Made by a program: the position numbers and the translations under genes. A model generated the notes under the pieces. It saw only the letters and a program-made list of their open reading frames with translations, was not told the origin of the DNA and searched no databases. Positions 23,301 to 45,099 of a stretch of DNA of 64,000 nucleotides are shown here, in pieces. This DNA is from Ctenosaura bakeri. Its lineage: Eukaryota; Chordata; Lepidosauria; Squamata; Iguanidae. The stretch is from NCBI GenBank assembly GCA_948474755.1, contig CAOLHI010001237.1, positions 62,001 through 126,000 on the forward strand, read 5' to 3'. Position 1 is the first letter of the stretch; the number at the start of each line of letters is the position of its first letter.

Positions 23301-26300
23301 CATAAGTCGGAAATGACTTGAAGGAACACAATAACAAAATACTATCCCCCCTACACATAAGTCACAAGTCTTAGAGTAGAGGCAGGCCACAAAAATTTTC
23401 ACCTATTTGTGGATGATAGTTGTGGTGAAGTGCAAAAGAATCTGGGGAACAGCTCAGAAAAGTTACTTGCTTTGGAGTATGACTTCTAGAATTACCTCAG
23501 CAAGCATGACCAGAAGCCATACTGCTTGCAGGATTCTAACAGTTTTGGTTTGAAAAAATAACCTTTCCAAGCTATGGATTCTGGGATGATGCCTAACGTT
23601 GTGCTGATTTATGCTAACCCATGGTTACTTATAATCCTTTACTATAGGGACCAGCAAAATGGGGGGCTTCCAAACAGTAGTGCTTATAAAGGTACTTACC
23701 TCCTCCACAGAGCAAGGCAATACTACCCGGCTGGTTTTCAGTAGGGGAAAGAACAGAGGAAAAAGAGAAAGAGAGGATAAACAGTTAGACTGAAGCTTCC
23801 CTAGGATCAACCCTCCCACTCCCATATACTAGATAAAAAGCGGGCACACACACGTTTCTAATATACATCTCAGCTAACTTCTGTCATAAAGCACTAGTCT
23901 ACTGTCTGAACTAAAGAGGATGCCTTTATAAATGTTTAGTTTACCAGGCCAGTCTGCTACCAGATTCAGATTACACTGATTACTGTAGATTCAGCAAGAC
24001 AAATACCTGCAAAGGATACAATTCTATTGCATTTTGCTGCTTAAAATAAGTTTCTTTCTAGGTCTATATTCTGAATGGTATTAGGATGTGTTTACCAATA
24101 CATTGTTCTTGCCTAAAATCATTATACCAGAGCCTTCCTTGCTTCCCATTTAACTTTGTCCATGCCCTGCATCTCTCCGTCCTATACACACACCTCAACA
24201 TCTGGATGTCACGGAATCAGAGGACCGGAAGTGGCCCCATAGGCCACTGAGTCAAACTCCACACTTAATGCAGGGACTCCAGCTAGAGCATCCCCAGCAA
24301 GTAACTGTTCACCCTCTTTCTGAAGATGAGAGAAAGAGGCTCCATCACCTCCACTCACTGTCAATGTTCAAACAAAATCTACCCTCTTTTAACTTAAAAC
24401 CATTAGACCTGGTCCTACTATCTAGGGCAGCAGAGAACCAACCTGCACTCTCCTCTCTGTGATAGCCCTTTAGATATTTAAGGAGTTCAATCAGAAACGT
24501 CAAGATATCTGGAACAGGTTAACTGATGCTGTCATGACCCTTTCACAGTGATGTTTAAGAACTGCTGGGTTTCATAAACCAAGCTGGACTATAGCTCCTT
24601 CTCTGGGTTAAGTGAGAGATGTCACTAAGAAATCTGATGGGGAAAGTGTTTTGTTTTGTTTTGCAAAGCAGAAAACTTATTTGAGCAGGTTTTCACAAAT
24701 GATCTATCACTGGTATTTATGGGCAGTCAGGCAGGCAGAAATCTGTGGACTAGAAACTTGTGCGGACCTACTAGAAAAACTGACACAAACATATCCTTCT
24801 GACACTAACAAGCACTACCATGTCTATGCATTACATGCCCCCCTCCATTTGAAACAGTATCCCATTTTAAACAGAGCCCCATTTTAAAGGTCCACATAAC
24901 TAGAGAAAAGACTCAGGGAACTGAAGTTGTTATTAGACTGCCATTGGCTTCAGCCAACAAAAACGAACAACTGGGGATGATGGGAAGCGGACGCTCAACA
25001 ACTAGAAGGCTGTAAATTCCCTGTTAGAACCTATTTCTGGATTTACAGCAGAGCCTTTCATGTTTACTTCAATGTAAACCTCACTGAGTTGAATGGGACA
25101 TGCTGCTCCCAGGGACTGCCAGCTTGATAGACAAATTCTCCTTTCTAGTTAATTTATTTGTGCCAAATGAAATAGGAAGCCAGGCTGTCATCTCTAACCA
25201 CACCTTCACCCCAATTCCGTTTTTTTCTTTCAATTCTTTCCTATCATGTGTCTTGATCTGCTTTAGGAAGGTAAGTCTGTTGCAAACTTCCTCCAGATCA
25301 CTGCCTGAGCATGATTTGTGGTAACACTTTGGCACCACAGACAGACCAGTTAAGTCAGAAGGGAGTTCCCGGAATTCTTCAGGCCTAAAGTAAACATATG
25401 GGCAATCTGAAAGGAAAGTGAAAGAATGCTGATCTAGGGCCATTTCCACACTAGACTGTTATAGTGCTATTATTCCACTTTCAGCATCCTATGGAATCCT
25501 GGGGTTTGCAGTTTAGGGAGGGGCCTATTTCTGACATACATACAATGTTTTCTCCCAGACTGAGTTGAATTGGACTTTTTGTCTGAGTTTGGGTCAAGAC
25601 TGAGAATTCTTCCAACATAGCCTTGTAGCGATATGTCGGGGGGGGGGCAGGGGGAGCTCTGTCCTCCAAGTGTCACCCCTTCAATTATCTGTATCCCATC
25701 CTGGATGTCAGTTTCCTTCCTCAAAGGCCCTTCCCTAATCTGCAAACCCCAGAATTCCACAGGATGTTGAAAGTGGGAATAATAGCACTATAAGAGTTTA
25801 GTGCGGAAGTGGGCAAGGATATGATCAGGATTCCTCTGATTAGCAACGAAACCAAACAACACGAAGGACTTGGACATAAGAACCCTGCCTCTCCAAAATA
25901 CTCAGAACAATCAGAGCAAAACCAAGGCACTTTCTATAGGCCGTTTCCGCACTGGCCTGTTATAGCGCGATGATTCCACTTTCAACCTCCTCTGGAATCC
26001 TGGGGTTTGCAGTTCCGGGAGGGGCCAGCCGGCCCCTCCCGGAACTGCAAACCCCAGGATTCCAGAGGAGGTTGAAAGTGGAATCATCGCGCTATAACAG
26101 GCCAGTGCGGAAATGGCCTATAGTAACTAGTTTGCCTTCTACTGCGAAAACAGGCAGAGCTTGGGAAAAGTTACCGTTTTGGACTGTAACTCCCAGTATC
26201 CCCAGCTAACAGAACTAAGTGTGTGTGTGAGAGAGGGAGCTCCCGGCAGGATAAACCTGGTGGGCCAAACACATACATACAGAAAACTCCATTTTTCGAA

Positions 26301-26576
26301 AGTGCTGCCTCGGGTCATAAAAGGAAACCTCTGTCCTACCTTCAGCTGGAGCACCCTGAGGGGACATGTGAGGGATTAATACACACTCGGCTGGGAGCTG
26401 TATGAAAAATAGGAAGCGAAAGAGAGCCCGAGATGGGAGCAGCCATATGCAGAAAGCGCCTCCCTGGGTCGCCCACCCTTTCCCAGGGAAGCCCCCTGCC
26501 CTCCCCACCTCCGACTTAACCCTGCCCACCCCGCCCGCCCCCCCCCCACTACTCACTACTCTTTGATCAGCACCAT
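11146..26576 (-). CDS. PITPNB-like: Class I phosphatidylinositol transfer protein (PITPNA/PITPNB type), 11 coding exons
   Basis: START-like lipid carrier that exchanges phosphatidylinositol and phosphatidylcholine between cytosolic membrane faces. Coding segments in transcript order: 26576-26557, 23730-23700, 23082-22937, 22858-22767, 21252-21245, 20953-20879, 20170-20087, 18474-18397, 17572-17462, 17225-17103 and, less surely, 11361-11146. All introns are GT-AG and phases join without a stop, giving 327 residues if the last exon is right. Lipid-binding residues are kept: Thr58, Lys60, Asn89 and Glu247 match mammalian Thr59, Lys61, Asn90 and Glu248 (one-residue offset). Also present are Cys94, the phosphorylated-Ser equivalent Ser165, and the membrane-inserting Trp202-Trp203. 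The N-terminal half reads more like the beta isoform and exon 10 more like alpha, so a third paralogue or a diverged beta cannot be separated by eye. Mammalian proteins are about 270 residues; the extra length is all after residue 256. It is divergent to the SULT gene at 30.9 kb. Confidence 0.93.
12153..12347 (-). mobile_element. tRNA-derived SINE
   Basis: Tail GTTGTTGTTCTGTGCCTTC, body TCCTAAGGCAAACCTCTCAT and head ending in GCCATGATGGATC on the minus strand, in PITP intron 10. Confidence 0.7.
13041..13082. repeat. Perfect short hairpin
   Basis: 19-bp arms (AGTTTTAGCCCAATAATGA and its exact reverse complement) with a 4-base loop, in PITP intron 10. Confidence 0.85.
13381..13583 (+). mobile_element. 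tRNA-derived SINE, near full length
   Basis: Pol III A-box-like GTGTAGCGGTTTCAGCGC and B-box-like GGGTTCAATTCCC in the tRNA-like head. The conserved body ends AAATGACTTGAAGGCACACA plus a short ACA tail. Confidence 0.8.
13585..14265 (+). mobile_element. CR1-like LINE 3' end
   Basis: Homologous to the LINE at 955-2440: ..AGTGCTGGTTATGACCTATA, CAGACCACATCTCCCC, ..GGAACACCCTTCCCCAGG.. and the 3' tail TGTAAATAAAGGTGGTGATG. It sits directly after the SINE. Confidence 0.75.
14588..15334. mobile_element. hAT-type non-autonomous element (copy 1)
   Basis: Terminal CAGTGATGTAGACT and inverted TACATCAATG, flanked by an exact 8-bp duplication CCAAACTC (14580-14587 and 15335-15342), the hAT signature. 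The interior is rich in ACTCGAGT/ACTTGAGT permutations. Confidence 0.8.
15464..15926. mobile_element. Tigger/pogo-like non-autonomous element (copy 3)
   Basis: Begins CAGCTGCGGGTTTAAC and ends GCAAATGTGCAGGGCTGACTG with TA on both sides. Body shared with the other copies. Confidence 0.75.
17103..17225 (-). CDS. PITPNB-like: PITP coding exon 10
   Basis: 123-bp exon for residues 216-256: [40 protein letters not shown], then E. Glu247 is the inositol-headgroup contact. The exon stops exactly where mammalian proteins continue with their 14-15-residue MR-initial tail. Acceptor CTTACAG; donor GTATTC, a weaker site than the others. Confidence 0.93.
17462..17572 (-). CDS. PITPNB-like: PITP coding exon 9
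   Basis: 111-bp exon for residues 179-215: [18 protein letters not shown], then [19 protein letters not shown]. Trp202-Trp203 is the tryptophan pair that docks the protein into membranes. Acceptor CTTGTTAG; donor GTGAGT. Confidence 0.95.
18397..18474 (-). CDS. PITPNB-like: PITP coding exon 8
   Basis: 78-bp exon for residues 153-178: [19 protein letters not shown], then PLGPDWK. Ser165 is the equivalent of the regulatory Ser166 of mammalian PITP alpha. Acceptor CTACCCAG; donor GTATGT. Confidence 0.95.
19588..19795 (-). mobile_element. 5S-rRNA-derived SINE
   Basis: Read on the minus strand, the head (about 19795-19702) follows 5S rRNA: CATCTGACTTTGGAAGTTAA, GCAGGATCAGCCCTGCTTAG, TATATGGATGGGAGACC, GAATACCAGGCCCTGTGGGC. 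The body then ends GGGTCACCATAAGTTGACAT, resembling the end of the tRNA-derived SINEs here. It sits in PITP intron 7. Confidence 0.75.
20087..20170 (-). CDS. PITPNB-like: PITP coding exon 7
   Basis: 84-bp exon for residues 125-152: [19 protein letters not shown], then GDRTQVSDD. The HGLD and VVHIDI spellings resemble the beta isoform. Acceptor TTCCACAG; donor GTAAGG. Confidence 0.94.
20879..20953 (-). CDS. PITPNB-like: PITP coding exon 6
   Basis: 75-bp phase-0 exon for residues 100-124: [20 protein letters not shown] followed by GDQEN. Acceptor TTACACAG; donor GTAAGT. Family members usually have GT(L/Q)EN here; this copy has GDQEN. Confidence 0.95.
21245..21252 (-). CDS. PITPNB-like: PITP coding exon 5: 8-nt microexon
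   Basis: Eight bases, TCATTACG, lie between a TGCTGCAG acceptor and a GTGAGT donor. With the last G of exon 4 they code Val-Ile-Thr, the residues the family has between CRT and NEYMK. Without them exon 4 (phase 1) cannot join exon 6 (phase 0). The match of frame, residues and both splice sites makes chance unlikely. Confidence 0.88.
21588..21631. repeat. Perfect 21-bp-arm hairpin
   Basis: AAATATCTTAGGCTGTCCTTA and its exact reverse complement are separated by GG, in PITP intron 4. Confidence 0.85.
22767..22858 (-). CDS. PITPNB-like: PITP coding exon 4
   Basis: 92-bp exon that completes Ser66 and codes [17 protein letters not shown] and then [13 protein letters not shown], with Asn89 and Cys94. 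It ends after the first base of Val97 at a GTGAGC donor. Confidence 0.95.
22937..23082 (-). CDS. PITPNB-like: PITP coding exon 3
   Basis: 146-bp exon for residues 18-65 plus two bases of Ser66. It carries the [16 protein letters not shown] block, the [10 protein letters not shown] strand and [10 protein letters not shown] with lipid-contacting Thr58 and Lys60. Acceptor TTTCTCAG; donor GTAAGA. Confidence 0.95.
23143..23338 (+). mobile_element. tRNA-derived SINE
   Basis: Head GAGCCACTATGGTGTAGTGA, B-box-like region, body ..ACTGGGTGACCTTGGATGTG.. and end TGACTTGAAGGAACACAATA. It lies 61 bp upstream (transcript sense) of PITP exon 3, in intron 2, antisense to the gene. Confidence 0.8.
23700..23730 (-). 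CDS. PITPNB-like: PITP coding exon 2
   Basis: 31-bp exon coding [10 protein letters not shown] (residues 8-17) after completing Tyr7. Acceptor AACCAG and donor GTAAGT are both canonical. Confidence 0.93.
24210..24500 (-). mobile_element. CR1-like LINE 3' fragment
   Basis: Carries the GAATCAGAGGACCGGAAGTG, GGCCACTGAGTCAAACTCC and ..AAAACCATTAGACCTGGTCCT.. blocks typical of minus-strand CR1-type 3' ends. Related to 48246-48440. Confidence 0.55.
25438..25814. mobile_element. Palindromic foldback MITE, copy 1 (loop expanded)
   Basis: Left arm GGCCATTTCCACACTAGACT..TTTAGGGAGGGGCC and right arm CTTCCCTAATCTGCAAACCC..TAGTGCGGAAGTGGGC are inverted. About 200 bp of unrelated sequence sits between them. 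Confidence 0.75.
25939..26118. mobile_element. Palindromic foldback MITE, copy 2, near-perfect
   Basis: 180 bp. The two arms of about 88 bp are exact reverse complements except for one base near the outer end (GGCCGTTTCC against GGCCATTTCC). A few-base centre lies at GGGGCCAGCCGGCCCC. It lies in PITP intron 1, about 440 bp inside exon 1. Confidence 0.92.
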
Positions 26577-26950
26577 CCTCCCGCTCCGCCAGCGTCCCGC
26601 ACGCCAACAGCACCAACCCTTCCTGCCCTCTTCTTCCCTCCCCCTCTAAGCCCGGCCATTGACGCCACTTCCGCCCTCACTCCAGCGCCCGCTCGCCCCG
26701 GTCTTCCCGCGGCGACACCACTTCCGCCCTCACTCGGGCGGTCTCCCCGAGGAAGCCATTGAATGGGCCTACTGCCACGTCGAGGGAGGAGTCGAGCGAA
26801 GGCCGTCGGTCGGCCTTTGATTGGCAGCGCCGCCCAGGAAGGGGAGACGTCAGGCAAAGGGGTGCAGGCAACGGCCGCTAGGCGGCGCGCTGGTGAAAAC
26901 GGCTGTTTTCGCCCCGCTTCGCTTAGTGCATCTGATTCATGAAGGGCGCC
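26400..26950 (-). promoter_or_regulatory. CpG-island promoter of the PITP gene
   Basis: GC-rich, CpG-dense block surrounding exon 1, sharply different from the AT-rich flanks. On the minus strand it has an inverted CCAAT box at 26820-26824. It also has two copies of an 18-bp segment containing GGCGGAAGTG (26665-26682 and 26718-26735), an ETS/GABP-type site. No TATA box is evident, as expected for a housekeeping promoter. The transcription start is not resolved but should lie in about 26.58-26.75 kb. Confidence 0.7.
26557..26576 (-). CDS. PITPNB-like: PITP coding exon 1 (start codon)
   Basis: Encodes MVLIKE plus two bases of the Tyr7 codon, then a GTGAGT donor. The start was chosen because MVLIKE(Y/F)RVVLP is the family N-terminus and joins in frame to exon 2. 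It sits inside a CpG-rich block. Other ATG-initiated frames through this block are low-complexity Gly/Arg/Ala translations of GC-rich DNA. Confidence 0.92.
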
Positions 26951-27133
26951 TTGTGGTGGTGAAGAGACATGTTTTGATGTGCAGGCCCTCTTTATGACAA
27001 GAATGCAGGCAGATGTGTGGATCCGTTAACACACTATTTATAGTAGTTTTTAATCTCTAGCGGGGACAGGTGTTTTGTAAGGTTAATAGGTCTTGATGGC
27101 TTATTCAAGACCAAAATTATGTATGAATGTATA

Positions 27134-27680
27134 CAGTCAGCCCTCCACGTTTGTGGATTTGATTATTCACAGATTATTTGCTGTCACCTCTGCTGCTTCC
27201 ATGTGCCATTTTTAATAGGGACTGCAAGCCTCGTGAGACTGAGGCCGTTTCGCACGAGACTGTTATAGCGCTATGATTCCACTTTCAACATGCTATGGAA
27301 TACTGGGGTTTGCAGTTTCGGGAGGGGCCGGCCGGCCCCTCCCGAAACTGCAAACCCCAGGATTCCATAGCATGTTGAAAGTGGAATCATAGCGTTATAA
27401 CAGTCTCGTGCGGAAATGGCCTGAGAAACTGCAAAGGAGGCTTGTAAGTCCCCATTAAAAATGGTGTGGGGCAGGCCGTGAAGGTGTCAGGAAGCCCCAC
27501 CAGCCACCCACTTCTGCCTTGTGAAGGAACCCTGATGCCTCAAAGGAATCCACGTGGGTTGAATAGGGTGATCATACTTTTTGTGTGTTAAATATGGTTT
27601 GGGAGGGCCCAGAGTTATTCACGGTTTTTCCACTTTCACTGGGGTTCTGTGCCCTAATCCTGGCGAATGTGGATGGATGA
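27134..27680. mobile_element. Tigger/pogo-like element (copy 4) interrupted by a foldback MITE
   Basis: Starts TA then CAGTCAGCCCTCCACGTTTG and ends in a degenerate CCTGGCGAATGTGGATGG. The interior is split by the element at 27243-27421. The text resumes across the break (ACTGCAAGCCTCGTGAGACT before; GGCTTGTAAGTCCCCATT after, itself an inverted match). Confidence 0.65.
27243..27421. mobile_element. Palindromic foldback MITE, copy 3, near-perfect
   Basis: 179 bp with arms differing at only about four positions, centre GGGGCCGGCCGGCCCC, and flanks TGA (27240-27242 and 27422-27424). It sits about 670 bp upstream of the PITP start codon. Confidence 0.92.
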
Positions 27681-27694
27681 TGTGTGCGTGTGTG

Positions 27695-27770
27695 TACATA
27701 CATACATACATATACATACATACACACAGACATACACACACACACGTGTGTATATACACATGAATGTGTA
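27695..27770. repeat. ACAT/CA microsatellite
   Basis: Runs of CATA followed by CA and TG-rich sequence, at the end of the 27134 element. Confidence 0.8.
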
Positions 27771-27863
27771 TGTCTGTATGGCTACCAAATTCCATTTCTG
27801 TGCCAGCTGTGTGGATTCCAGGTTAACTCAGCAGGAGCAGGGATATCTGAGTGTGTATGCTGT

Positions 27864-28101
27864 GGGCCTTTCCACCCTACACTGTTATAGTGCTATTATT
27901 CCACTTTTAACATCCTGTAGAATTCTGTGGTTTGTAGTTTACTGAGGATTTATTGGGATTCTGTAGTTTGTAGTTTACTGAGGCCAAAGAGCTCTCTGGC
28001 TGGGAATTCTAAAGGCCCCTCTCTAAACTGCAAAGCCCAGGAGTCCATAGGATGTTGAAAGCAGAATAACAGCACTAGAACAGCATAGTGCGGCAAGGCC
28101 C
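27864..28101. mobile_element. Palindromic foldback MITE, copy 4
   Basis: GGGCCTTTCCACCCTACACTG to GTGCGGCAAGGCCC. The centre contains a duplicated TTCTGTRGTTTGTAGTTTAC and CCAAAGAGCTCTCTGGCTG. Arms diverged. Confidence 0.75.
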
Positions 28102-28239
28102 TGAGTTTGCAACAATAGAAGTGAGTTAAAAGGGAAAGTGGGAGAAGAGAGAAACTGGGATATTTTAAGAGAAGCTGGAGAAGTGGGAACAACAGAGGAT
28201 CAAACGGGACTGTCTGTGCCAAATTGGGATAGTTAGAGA

Positions 28240-28445
28240 ATATGGGATGGCCACCCAACTTCTGTTTTAAAGGCCTCCAAAGGAGAGGCCATCTCCTTTC
28301 CAGGCAGTCTGTTCCACTGTCCAACAGCTCAGTCTTAAAAGTAAAAAAAAAAATAAAAAAAAATCTCCCTAATATTTAGATGGAATCTCTTTTCTTGCAG
28401 TTTGAATCCATTGGCTCGTGTTCTTGGTCTATTTTTAAAATCAAG
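28240..28445 (-). mobile_element. CR1-like LINE 3' fragment
   Basis: Minus-strand CR1 text: TTAAAGGCCTCCAAAGGAGA, GGCAGTCTGTTCCACTGTC and TTTGAATCCATTGGCTCGTG, matching the element at 56826-57362, with an A-rich insertion between. Confidence 0.6.
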
Positions 28446-29095
28446 AGCAGAGACTGGGGATATTACCTGGGTGGATTACAACTCCCAGCATCCTCCAGCC
28501 AGCATAGACACATTGACCACATTGCCTGGAGGATTCTGAGAGTTATAGTACAACAGAGTAATGTTTTGGAAGCTCAGACAAGGAATTTACAAACACTGCT
28601 TTTTGCAATGTCAAGTCAGGCTGTAACATGGGAAGCTGGTTCGTCTAGCTCAGTATTATCAGCTCGGATTTGCAATGGATTCTTGATATTTCAGGTAGGA
28701 CTCTGTCCTTGCCCTGCCTAGAGATGCCAGCGGTTGAACCTAGAAGACTGTGTACATAGGTACTATGCAGTACCTATGTACCTGATCTATGCCCCCCTTG
28801 TGAATAAGCATGTGTTTTACATCTATATATGCATATTTTGTTTTGTTTTGTTTTAAGGATCAGCAGTTAGCCTAACCAAGGAAATTCTGGTTATTATTGA
28901 CTAGGAATCAACAACAACAACAAAAGCTAGAAAAATATAGCTGTTTATCAGCTGACTTACGGTCTGTTATATCTTATTTTCAAAGTAGTCGATTTAAAAT
29001 GTCTTAGGAGAAGGATATTTGGAACTATTAGATAGATCACATGCAATATCTGTGACTGTGATTGCTCTTCAAGTTGTCAGATAATAATTAGTATT

Positions 29096-29480
29096 ATGAA
29101 TAATAATACTTTTATTTATTTATATCCTGCTTTCCCCCTAGTACTGGAACTCAAGATTCTTTACAAATTATTAAAACCAGCACAGATTAAAATACATACA
29201 AAAACAACAGTAAAATATATAAAAGTTATATTAAAATCCAGTTAAACAATCTAGATGATTAAGACAGTTTAAAAACAGATGGTAAAAATCAATAAGACCG
29301 CATTGTGGTCAGTTCCCCAAAGCCCGACAGAATATAAAAATCTTCATAAATTGGCAGAAGAAGAGCAAGGAGGGAACCATGCCAATCCTTTGAGGGAGGG
29401 AATCACAAAGTCACCAAGAAGATCACAAAGTCACCTAATAGATCCCCTCTCTTGTTCCCACCAAATGTGTCTGAAAAGAT
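29096..29480 (-). mobile_element. LINE 3'-end-like fragment
   Basis: TTTTATTTATTTATATCCTGCTTTC then AACTCAAGATTCTTTACAAATT, the minus-strand form of a reptile LINE tail. Similar short pieces occur at 8885-8960, 37200-37290 and 45955-46060. Confidence 0.4.
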
Positions 29481-29500
29481 GGTAGGAAGGTCTTAGCACC

Positions 29501-29632
29501 TGCTGCTGCTGTTGTTGGGTCTTTGTTTCTGACTTTAGGTGACCCTAAGGCGAACCTATCATGGGGTTTTCTGTGGCTGAGTGTGTGTGATGCACCCAAG
29601 ATAACCCAGTGGGTTTCCATACTCTGACTCTT
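29501..29632 (-). mobile_element. tRNA-derived SINE, partial
   Basis: Tail GCTGCTGCTGTTGTTG, body ..GGTGACCCTAAGGCGAACC.. and ..CCCAGTGGGTTTCCA. The tRNA-like head is missing. Confidence 0.65.
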
Positions 29633-30118
29633 GTTAGCACTTGTACAGACCTATACAAACCTTCATTTGGCCTCAGCCTGAGCTATACACTGCATCATAG
29701 GTCATAAATGGCACTGACTATAACATAGGTCATAACACTGTGGTTTCTTTGGTTGCTTCTGTTTTTATGGAGATCTGGAAACAATCATGCAGTCAAAGAA
29801 ATACAAAGCTGCAAAACAATCATCCTTTTTCCCGACCCTATGAAAATATTCAATTGAGAAATCTATTCCTATCCAAGCAAGCTTTTAATGTGTGAGCAGG
29901 TACGCTTTTGTTTTATTGAGATGTTTTATTTATATTCTTATAATGATTTGTACATTGTTTTTATATGGCGGGATGCAGAGAAGGGAAAAATTGGCTTCTG
30001 AGAGCCTATAATTCCCAGAATTCCCCCAGCCATAGTCTCAAAAGGATTCTATGCTCTATGGTGGTTCGTGGCTACAGTGTCAGGATGGGCAGGCAAGGAA
30101 TTGGTTCCATATTTTACT

Positions 30119-30202
30119 CTGAACTTTAAATGAGCTATCTATAGTGCTGACACTGTATTTGGGATAGGATTCAGTACCCTGAGTAGCTCATTTAAAGTTC
30201 AG
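30119..30202. repeat. Inverted repeat upstream of SULT-A
   Basis: Perfect 18-bp arms CTGAACTTTAAATGAGCT (30119-30136) and the reverse complement (30185-30202), with imperfect extension outward (TTTTACT / AGTAAAA-like). It is a short MITE related to the shell around the 5989 minisatellite. Confidence 0.75.
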
Positions 30203-30587
30203 ACTAAAACATGGAGGAGATACACTACCCCCTCTGACATCAGTTATCAGCTGCTGCTGCCAAGCTCTGTTCAAGACGTACTTCAACTTGAAAACGTACT
30301 CTCTGTATATTCAGAAGCACTCTTGTTGTTTTGTTATCCCTGCTCTTAGTTCACAGGTTTCCAATGGTGAGCCAGGACAGAGCGTGACTGCTGGCAGGAT
30401 GTTTAATCTCCTCTTTGGAAGTCTTCCAATTCTGTTATGGAAGGGAAGATTTGTAGTAATTTAGTGACAAACTTCAGCAGGATCTGAAGGATTTCCTGTG
30501 AGAAGAATGGAGGCCTCTTAGAACCTGGAAAGATTTGCAGACTCCTTAAAGTAAAATCTTGATATCACAGGGAGTGACAGATAAAAA

Positions 30588-30595
30588 TATAAATA
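30588..30595 (+). promoter_or_regulatory. Candidate TATA-like box upstream of SULT-A
   Basis: TATAAATA about 350 bp before the SULT-A start codon. If used, the 5' UTR would be about 320 bp and unspliced. Many SULT genes have separate upstream non-coding exons, so this is tentative. Confidence 0.2.
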
Positions 30596-30931
30596 TTGGA
30601 GTGTTTGGAAAGAGAGTCCTTCAGCCTTGCTGTACTTTCTTTTTCTTCGCTCCACTTGGCAGATAAACTGTAGGCTTAAAAGCGAAGGCGTTTCCTGACG
30701 TTGAACTTTTCAATGTGAGGCAATCCTACTTAGGCGAATGTTGCCCTTTTGCTTATGTAAGGGACAGAGGAATGAAAGAAAAGGAACGGTGAAGCAACTG
30801 GAGTCTGGAAACAGAAAAAAGAAGGAAAAATCAGTACTGCTAGGAGAATAACTCCAGAAAAATAACTTCAGGGGTGACTTCTGGAAACCATTGAGAAAGA
30901 GCACACCACAAACCCTATAGTTCAGCCTTGA

Positions 30932-44061
<13,130 letters not shown>

Positions 44062-44703
44062 ACCATCAAATTAGCTTACAGCAGCCCCGTGAATGAGAGA
44101 CCTCCAGTAGATCTTATTATAAAAAATCTTGCTCATTTCTTGCAAACTCACCGCTGTGCCTTCCTTTATTGAATCAATCCATTTCTAATATGTCTTCCCC
44201 TTTTCTTATTGCTTCAACTTTTCCCAGGATCATAGTCTTTTCCAATTATCATCTCTATCAGTGAGTCATGTCTTCCCATGTTATATCCAAAGCACAGTAG
44301 CCTCAGTTTAGGGCTTCTAATGAGAGTTCAGGTTTGATTTACTCTAAACACCTTTATTTGTCTTTATGGAAGTTTACAGTATCTATAAACTCTCCTCCAG
44401 AACCACATTTTGAATGAGCTGATTTCCCTCCCTTTCTTTGTTGTCCAGTATTCATATCCTTACATGGAAACTGGAAATATCATGGTATGGACAATCCTTG
44501 CTTTGGTATTCAAATGTACATCTTTACTTTTAAGATCTTATCTAGTTTCTTCAAAGCTGCCCTTTCAAAGCTTAGTTCCTTTGTTCCACTTCATGAGTTC
44601 ATTTGACTTCACAAGTTCCATCACTTGGGAAAGAATTACAGACTTGGAAATTTACCTGGGACTTCATCTGCCCAGGAGTAACATAATTTCCCTTGTATAG
44701 TAT

Positions 44704-44709
44704 ATTAAA
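44704..44709 (+). terminator. Candidate SULT-A poly(A) signal (ATTAAA)
   Basis: ATTAAA about 640 bp after the SULT-A stop, followed within 15 bases by a GT-rich run, the arrangement expected of a cleavage and polyadenylation site. A later AATAAA at 45726-45731 is a weaker alternative. Confidence 0.45.
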
Positions 44710-44873
44710 CTAAATAGGCTGTGTGTGTGTGAGAGAGAGAAAGAGAGAGAGAATGCATTTTTGCAAAAGGGCCCACAACAAAATGTGGCTGTCCATATTC
44801 TAGGTTATTCTCCTTCTCCACCGATTTTATTCTCTGTAGTTATAAACTTGTAACTTACACACACTTACACGTA

Positions 44874-45065
44874 GGGCCTTTCTGCACTACATTGTTATAA
44901 TGCTATTATACTGCTTTCAATATCATGTGGAATTCTGGGGTTTACTGAGGCCAAAGAGCTCTCTGGCTGAGAATTCTAAATGCCCCCCTAAACTACAAAT
45001 CCCAGGATTCCACAGGACATTGAAAGTGGAATAATCGCACTATAACAGTGCAGTACGGAAAGGCC
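44874..45065. mobile_element. Palindromic foldback MITE, copy 7
   Basis: GGGCCTTTCTGCACTACATT to CAGTACGGAAAGGCC, just downstream of SULT-A. Confidence 0.85.
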
Positions 45066-45099
45066 TTTAGTTACACTTTTACACACACATACACACAGC

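Noticed and set aside
26215..26857. Long minus-strand Gly/Arg/Ala-rich frames over the CpG island
   Set aside because: GC-rich DNA lacks stop codons. The true start (MVLIKE) is in another frame and is confirmed by joining to exon 2.
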